A stretch of DNA of 64,000 nt from Pterobdella sp. o SKG-2022 (taxonomy: Eukaryota > Annelida > Clitellata > Hirudinida > Piscicolidae), in contig OZ038320.1 of assembly GCA_964035795.1 (NCBI GenBank), forward strand, positions 9,260,671-9,324,670, written 5' to 3'. The position numbers and the translations under genes were made by a program. The notes beneath the pieces were generated by a model. That model made no database searches. It was not told where the DNA came from and saw only the letters and a program-made list of their open reading frames with translations. Of this stretch, positions 49,188 to 64,000 are shown in pieces. Position 1 is the stretch's first letter. Every line of letters starts with the position of its first letter.

Positions 49188-51175
49188 ATGTCATATCTTA
49201 GGACCAGCGTTTTATCTCACGGAGAAAAAGTGAGAAGACTCTATAAAGCTGCTTTGAGAAATTTGCAATCTTATCATTATCATAGGTAATGTTCTATTTT
49301 TTAACGTTGCAATTTAGTTCCAGAGTATACTTGATTAACATCATAAATTTTAAATTTTTTCAGATATCTATTTCGTATTGAAGCTGTGTTATTAAGAGCT
49401 CGTTTCGATGAAAATAAGGATTTAATGGATTTAACCAAAGCAAAAAAGTTGCTTGAAGATGGAGAAAAAGAATTGAAAGACAATTTACATCCTCAACCAT
49501 TCAAATGTGAATTTTCTATCCTTAATTTGATTATAAGAAATTTCATCTAATAATTGTTATCAAATAACTGAAACATTTCAGTTCCGAATTCACCTGGAGG
49601 AATTGCTTATGATAGAGAAGTTTACCAGCCAGACTGGGTATTTGTTTGAAAAATTATAATAATATTATTTCAGTAAAATATTGAAATAATCCATTTTATT
49701 TTTTCATTTGATGTTAATGTTTTAAACAGTTCATTAGAAAAACAAAATGATTTCTAAATTTTTTTTAAACAAAGCTTTTTGGTATTTATTATGTATCCTT
49801 TTCATCCAATTAAAGTAATATATGAAACTGAATGTAATAAAATATAAAAGCTTTTATATAATAAATATGATGGAAACTTGGATTCCTGAAAATGCAGACA
49901 ATGTCACAAAATATGACATTGCGCCTCATGGCTTTCATGTCGCCAAAAGAAAATGACGAAAACTTGAGAGAAAAATTTCCTCATTGTTAAGGTCATCCAA
50001 GCCTGTTCCAGCCAGTCTTCTTGCTGCTCTCAAGAAATCTCGTGAGACTGCTTGCACTCTCATCTTTAAATCCCATGCTGATTATTTTAACAAAATGCTT
50101 GCATTTGTCAAACCAAACTCGAAAGTTTTTTGGAAAACTGCCAACTCCATCCTACATAGATCTCCTCCTTCTCCGCCACGCAGCTCTTCAGAAGCTATCA
50201 ATCTTGTGAATACCTTTAGTAGCTTTTCTAAAGAGAAAATTGCTATTATTCACAAATCTTTGCCAATGTCCATTTTGAGCTGCACAGACCCTATTTGTCA
50301 GTATTGAAGAAGTGAGTAGGCTAATTCGCTTTTTACCCAACAAATCTTCTCTATTAGACTTCCCCATCCACTTTAAAGCGCTTTTCTCACCTCTGTTCCA
50401 ATAATTTCCAAACTTACCAACTTGTCCTTTTTGCAAGCAATATTCCCCACCTCCTCTAAAACAGCACAAGTTCTCCCTTTGCTTAAGAAAGGCAATTTGG
50501 ACCCTACCATTCCTTTAAACTACCGCCCTATTTCTAACTTGAGCACCATTTCAAAAATGTTTCTTCAGGCTTGTTTATTAGTCGCTTTTTTTCTCACCAG
50601 GCTCCATGTCTGTGGAATTCACTTCCTTATAGCTTGCGCTCATCACCTTCTCTCATGAACTTTCACAAACTTTTGAAAACTCACTTGTTTATGGTATAAG
50701 TGAGTTTCTAGTCATAATCTCTTACAAACCTTGAGCGCCTCTGAAGCAATCTTGAATTGATAATAATAATAATATGAGATATTGCTTTTCTGACTCATTT
50801 TTATAATTAATTTTTAAATCTAATAATTCATTAAGTTGTCAAAAAAGCTTGTTGAATTTTTAACAAATTACCATCAAGTTCATAATGATTTTTTATATAA
50901 AATCTTTTAAAAACTGGTTTAATTTCTTTTCAATCATTTTGGATTTTATGATTATATTATCACTGTATAAGTTTCCAAATTTTTTTCATCTCTTTAACCT
51001 AAGATTACATCAAGAGTTTGTCTCAAAAAGATATTTTTTTCTTCAGATGCTTGACATGTGGCACCCATTGGAAAGGGCTCAATATCCTGAGTATTTCAAA
51101 AGAAGAGATCAGAGAAAACTCGAATTTATTGAACGCTGGGAGAAAAAATATGGAAAACATGAAGAACACCATTGA
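49188..51175 (+). CDS. NDUFB9: NADH dehydrogenase 1 beta subcomplex subunit 9 (LYR protein)
   Basis: Four exons, 49188-49285, 49364-49506, 49582-49637 and 51047-51175, give 141 residues. NDUFB9 (B22) is an accessory subunit of respiratory complex I in the inner mitochondrial membrane. The N-terminal LYR-family motif is KVRRLYKAALR. Then come RARFDENKDLMDLTKAKKLL, HPQPFKFPNSPGGIAYDREV and MWHPLERAQYPEYFKRRDQR, each matching conserved blocks of the family. It ends at KYGKHEEHH and so lacks most of the C-terminal tail of the 179-residue human protein. The last intron (1.4 kb) contains a deleted LINE. It converges with TTC17, whose stop is 421 bp beyond. Confidence 0.95.
49870..50775 (+). mobile_element. 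Internally deleted non-LTR retrotransposon fragment
   Basis: Pieces of LINE ORF2 remain: FWKTANSILHRSPP from the linker between endonuclease and reverse transcriptase, then VLPLLKKGN and NYRPISNLSTISKM from the start of the reverse transcriptase. After about 50 nt comes the far C-terminal signature LWNSLPYSLRSSPSL...LLKTHLFMV-stop. The catalytic reverse-transcriptase core is therefore deleted. The copy ends with an (AAT)n-like tail, TTGATAATAATAATAATATG. The motifs suggest a CR1/L2-like LINE. It cannot move by itself. It lies sense in the last NDUFB9 intron. Confidence 0.8.
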
Positions 51176-51596
51176 AATTTGAGAACTTTTAAGTTTAAAT
51201 AATATAATATAAAGTTTTTTTAGGTTTAAATAAAAGACTATTGTAGTTGGGACTTTTATTGTTTTTATTATCAGAAAAATTTAAATCAAATGGATTAAAA
51301 TGATGTAAATAGTAAAACAAGGCATTAAAATTATTTTAAAAAACATTTAATTTAAAAAAAAAATATGTGTTAAAATGAATACCTGAAAAATAATAAATAT
51401 TTATAACTGAAAGAAAGGAGCAGTTGTGTAATCTTCAAGTAAAATCACAAGTTTCATAATAATTGAGGCATTCAATACAAACCTTTTGACGTGAGTTTAA
51501 TCCTAACGAACAAAAGTGTATAAAAATAAAAAGCAGTTAATAGATATCAAATGAACATTTATATGGCTTGAATATGATTATGTTATTTAAGTAAAA

Positions 51597-62860
<11,264 letters not shown>

Positions 62861-64000
62861 CTGCAAAGATGGGTGATGAAGGTGATGATGATGGTTATAA
62901 GAACAACTGTGACGTATAAGTTGCAAGTTGCTAACTAGTCAAAGAGCAAAAATTAAAAACTTTTCGTTTGAGTTATTCATATTAGTCAATAAAATTAAAA
63001 AATTATTATAAGTAGTGTTCTTACGAGACGTCGCAATTACTGTGTCATATTGTGTCTGCTGTCATCATTCGTAATTTTCATAAAGAAAAAGATGCAAAAA
63101 GACAGTGTTCTGATAATTGCTCGAGTATTGATGAGCATTGAAATGATTATCTCATGCCGTTGCATCAAAATGAAATGTCATGTTCCTTGAGGTAAATCGA
63201 AAAAAACTTATTCAAATTTCGATTAAAATTAAAATACCAAAAAGAAACTGTTGATAAATTAATACCCCTGTTAATTAAATTGAATTTAATGACCCAATTA
63301 TAAATAACCATAAGAGTGCAAATTGGAAAAAATGTTCAATAATCTATAATGTAGTTTGTTTTTCAGTGTTGTTTGCCAAGTACAATGCTTATTTTTCATT
63401 TTCACCAGCAGGATATCAAATAGTAAGGTCAAGACGCTTTTTAATTTCTAATGCCCCATAGAGTCGGTCCAATATTAAGACTATTCAACTCCAACTTATT
63501 GGAGCAAAAAAGAAAATTCTCATAAAAAATTACAATCTTCCTCATTGTAGAATACTCAAAGGTATTATGGTAGCATATCTTCTCATCTGGCTATTTTTAT
63601 ACCAACCACAGCACAACACTCAATCAAAAGTTGCACACACAACACTAACTAAAACCATCTCATAAGCTCCTTCCATTAAAACAATATTTTATACCTTCAT
63701 GATTCCCTATTTTTACCAAAGAGCATCATTCATCCTCACACCACACTCACTCAAACAAAGCCATATGTTAGATACAAAAAAAACAAACAACATTTGATAA
63801 TAGCAACTTTATATATTTATATATATATATTTATTTATGAAAATAATACAGATTCAACTAATTCATAACTACATAACCTTATCACGCAAAAAAATATTCA
63901 TTAAAAAATTAAATTTGTTGCTAATGTATTCTGATAAGCTTCGTGTCTTTTTTGAATAAATACTTTGTGTTTGATGAGGCTGAAATTATCGAAAATTATG
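62861..64000. other. Upstream of first visible TTC17 exon
   Basis: The acceptor TTTGCAG at 62861-62862 shows that TTC17 continues 5' of this point, but I find no further exon before the window ends. It includes an AC/CA-rich patch at 63600-63780 and a short TA-rich run at 63810-63835. The last bases contain the foldback core (GAGGCTGAAATTATCGAAAA). Confidence 0.5.
63970..64000. mobile_element. Possible third foldback copy, cut by window edge
   Basis: TTTGATGAGGCTGAAATTATCGAAAATTATG closely matches the inner arm of copy 1 (GATAAGGCTAAAATTATCGA...). Only the first part is in the window, so its symmetry cannot be tested. Confidence 0.4.

Overview
This is an AT-rich nuclear genomic window from an invertebrate animal. 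Genes are split by many short and some long introns with GT/AG borders. The recognisable proteins are animal ones (SH2B adaptor, LNX-type PDZ/E3 ligase, TTC17, SLC35E1, ATP5PF, NDUFB9). There are non-LTR retrotransposons, foldback elements and a long GATA microsatellite. Proteins carry Asn-rich runs. The two peptide-hormone-like genes would fit a protostome, perhaps a spiralian, but the species cannot be fixed from the sequence. Exon borders were worked out by reading both strands and requiring splice phases to chain; no alignment program was run.

Layout. 3.8-12.4 kb, minus strand: five phase-compatible exons of an LNX-like gene (TRAF-type zinc finger, Asn/Gln-rich linker, complete PDZ domain). 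Both ends of the gene are missing. 12.4-25.8 kb: gene-poor AT-rich DNA. 25.8-29.6 kb, minus: a complete seven-exon SH2B-family adaptor (Phe-zipper, PH, SH2) with foldback elements in two introns. 32.1-43.1 kb, minus: two tandem paralogous genes for small secreted precursors, both ending Lys-Arg-GIFRYG-stop, so each predicts an amidated GIFRY peptide. The intron of each also carries a 170-bp block, identical at 169 positions, that looks like an alternative 3'-terminal exon.

43.9-51.6 kb is a compact housekeeping cluster. ATP5PF (minus) is head-to-head with a small unknown coiled-coil-like ORF (plus). SLC35E1 (minus) is head-to-head with NDUFB9 (plus). NDUFB9 converges on the 3' end of TTC17. 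An internally deleted LINE lies in the last NDUFB9 intron.

51.6-62.9 kb, minus: nineteen exons of a TTC17 orthologue, 5' incomplete. A roughly 480-bp GATA repeat sits in one intron and a 3-kb degraded RTE-like LINE with a PHD-like zinc finger sits antisense in another. The last kilobase shows no exon I can support and ends in what may be a third copy of the foldback element.

How they work together: ATP5PF and NDUFB9 both serve mitochondrial oxidative phosphorylation and both lie beside short shared promoters. SH2B is a receptor tyrosine kinase adaptor. The other genes show no pathway link. The most original content is the tandem GIFRYamide-precursor pair and its shared cassette.
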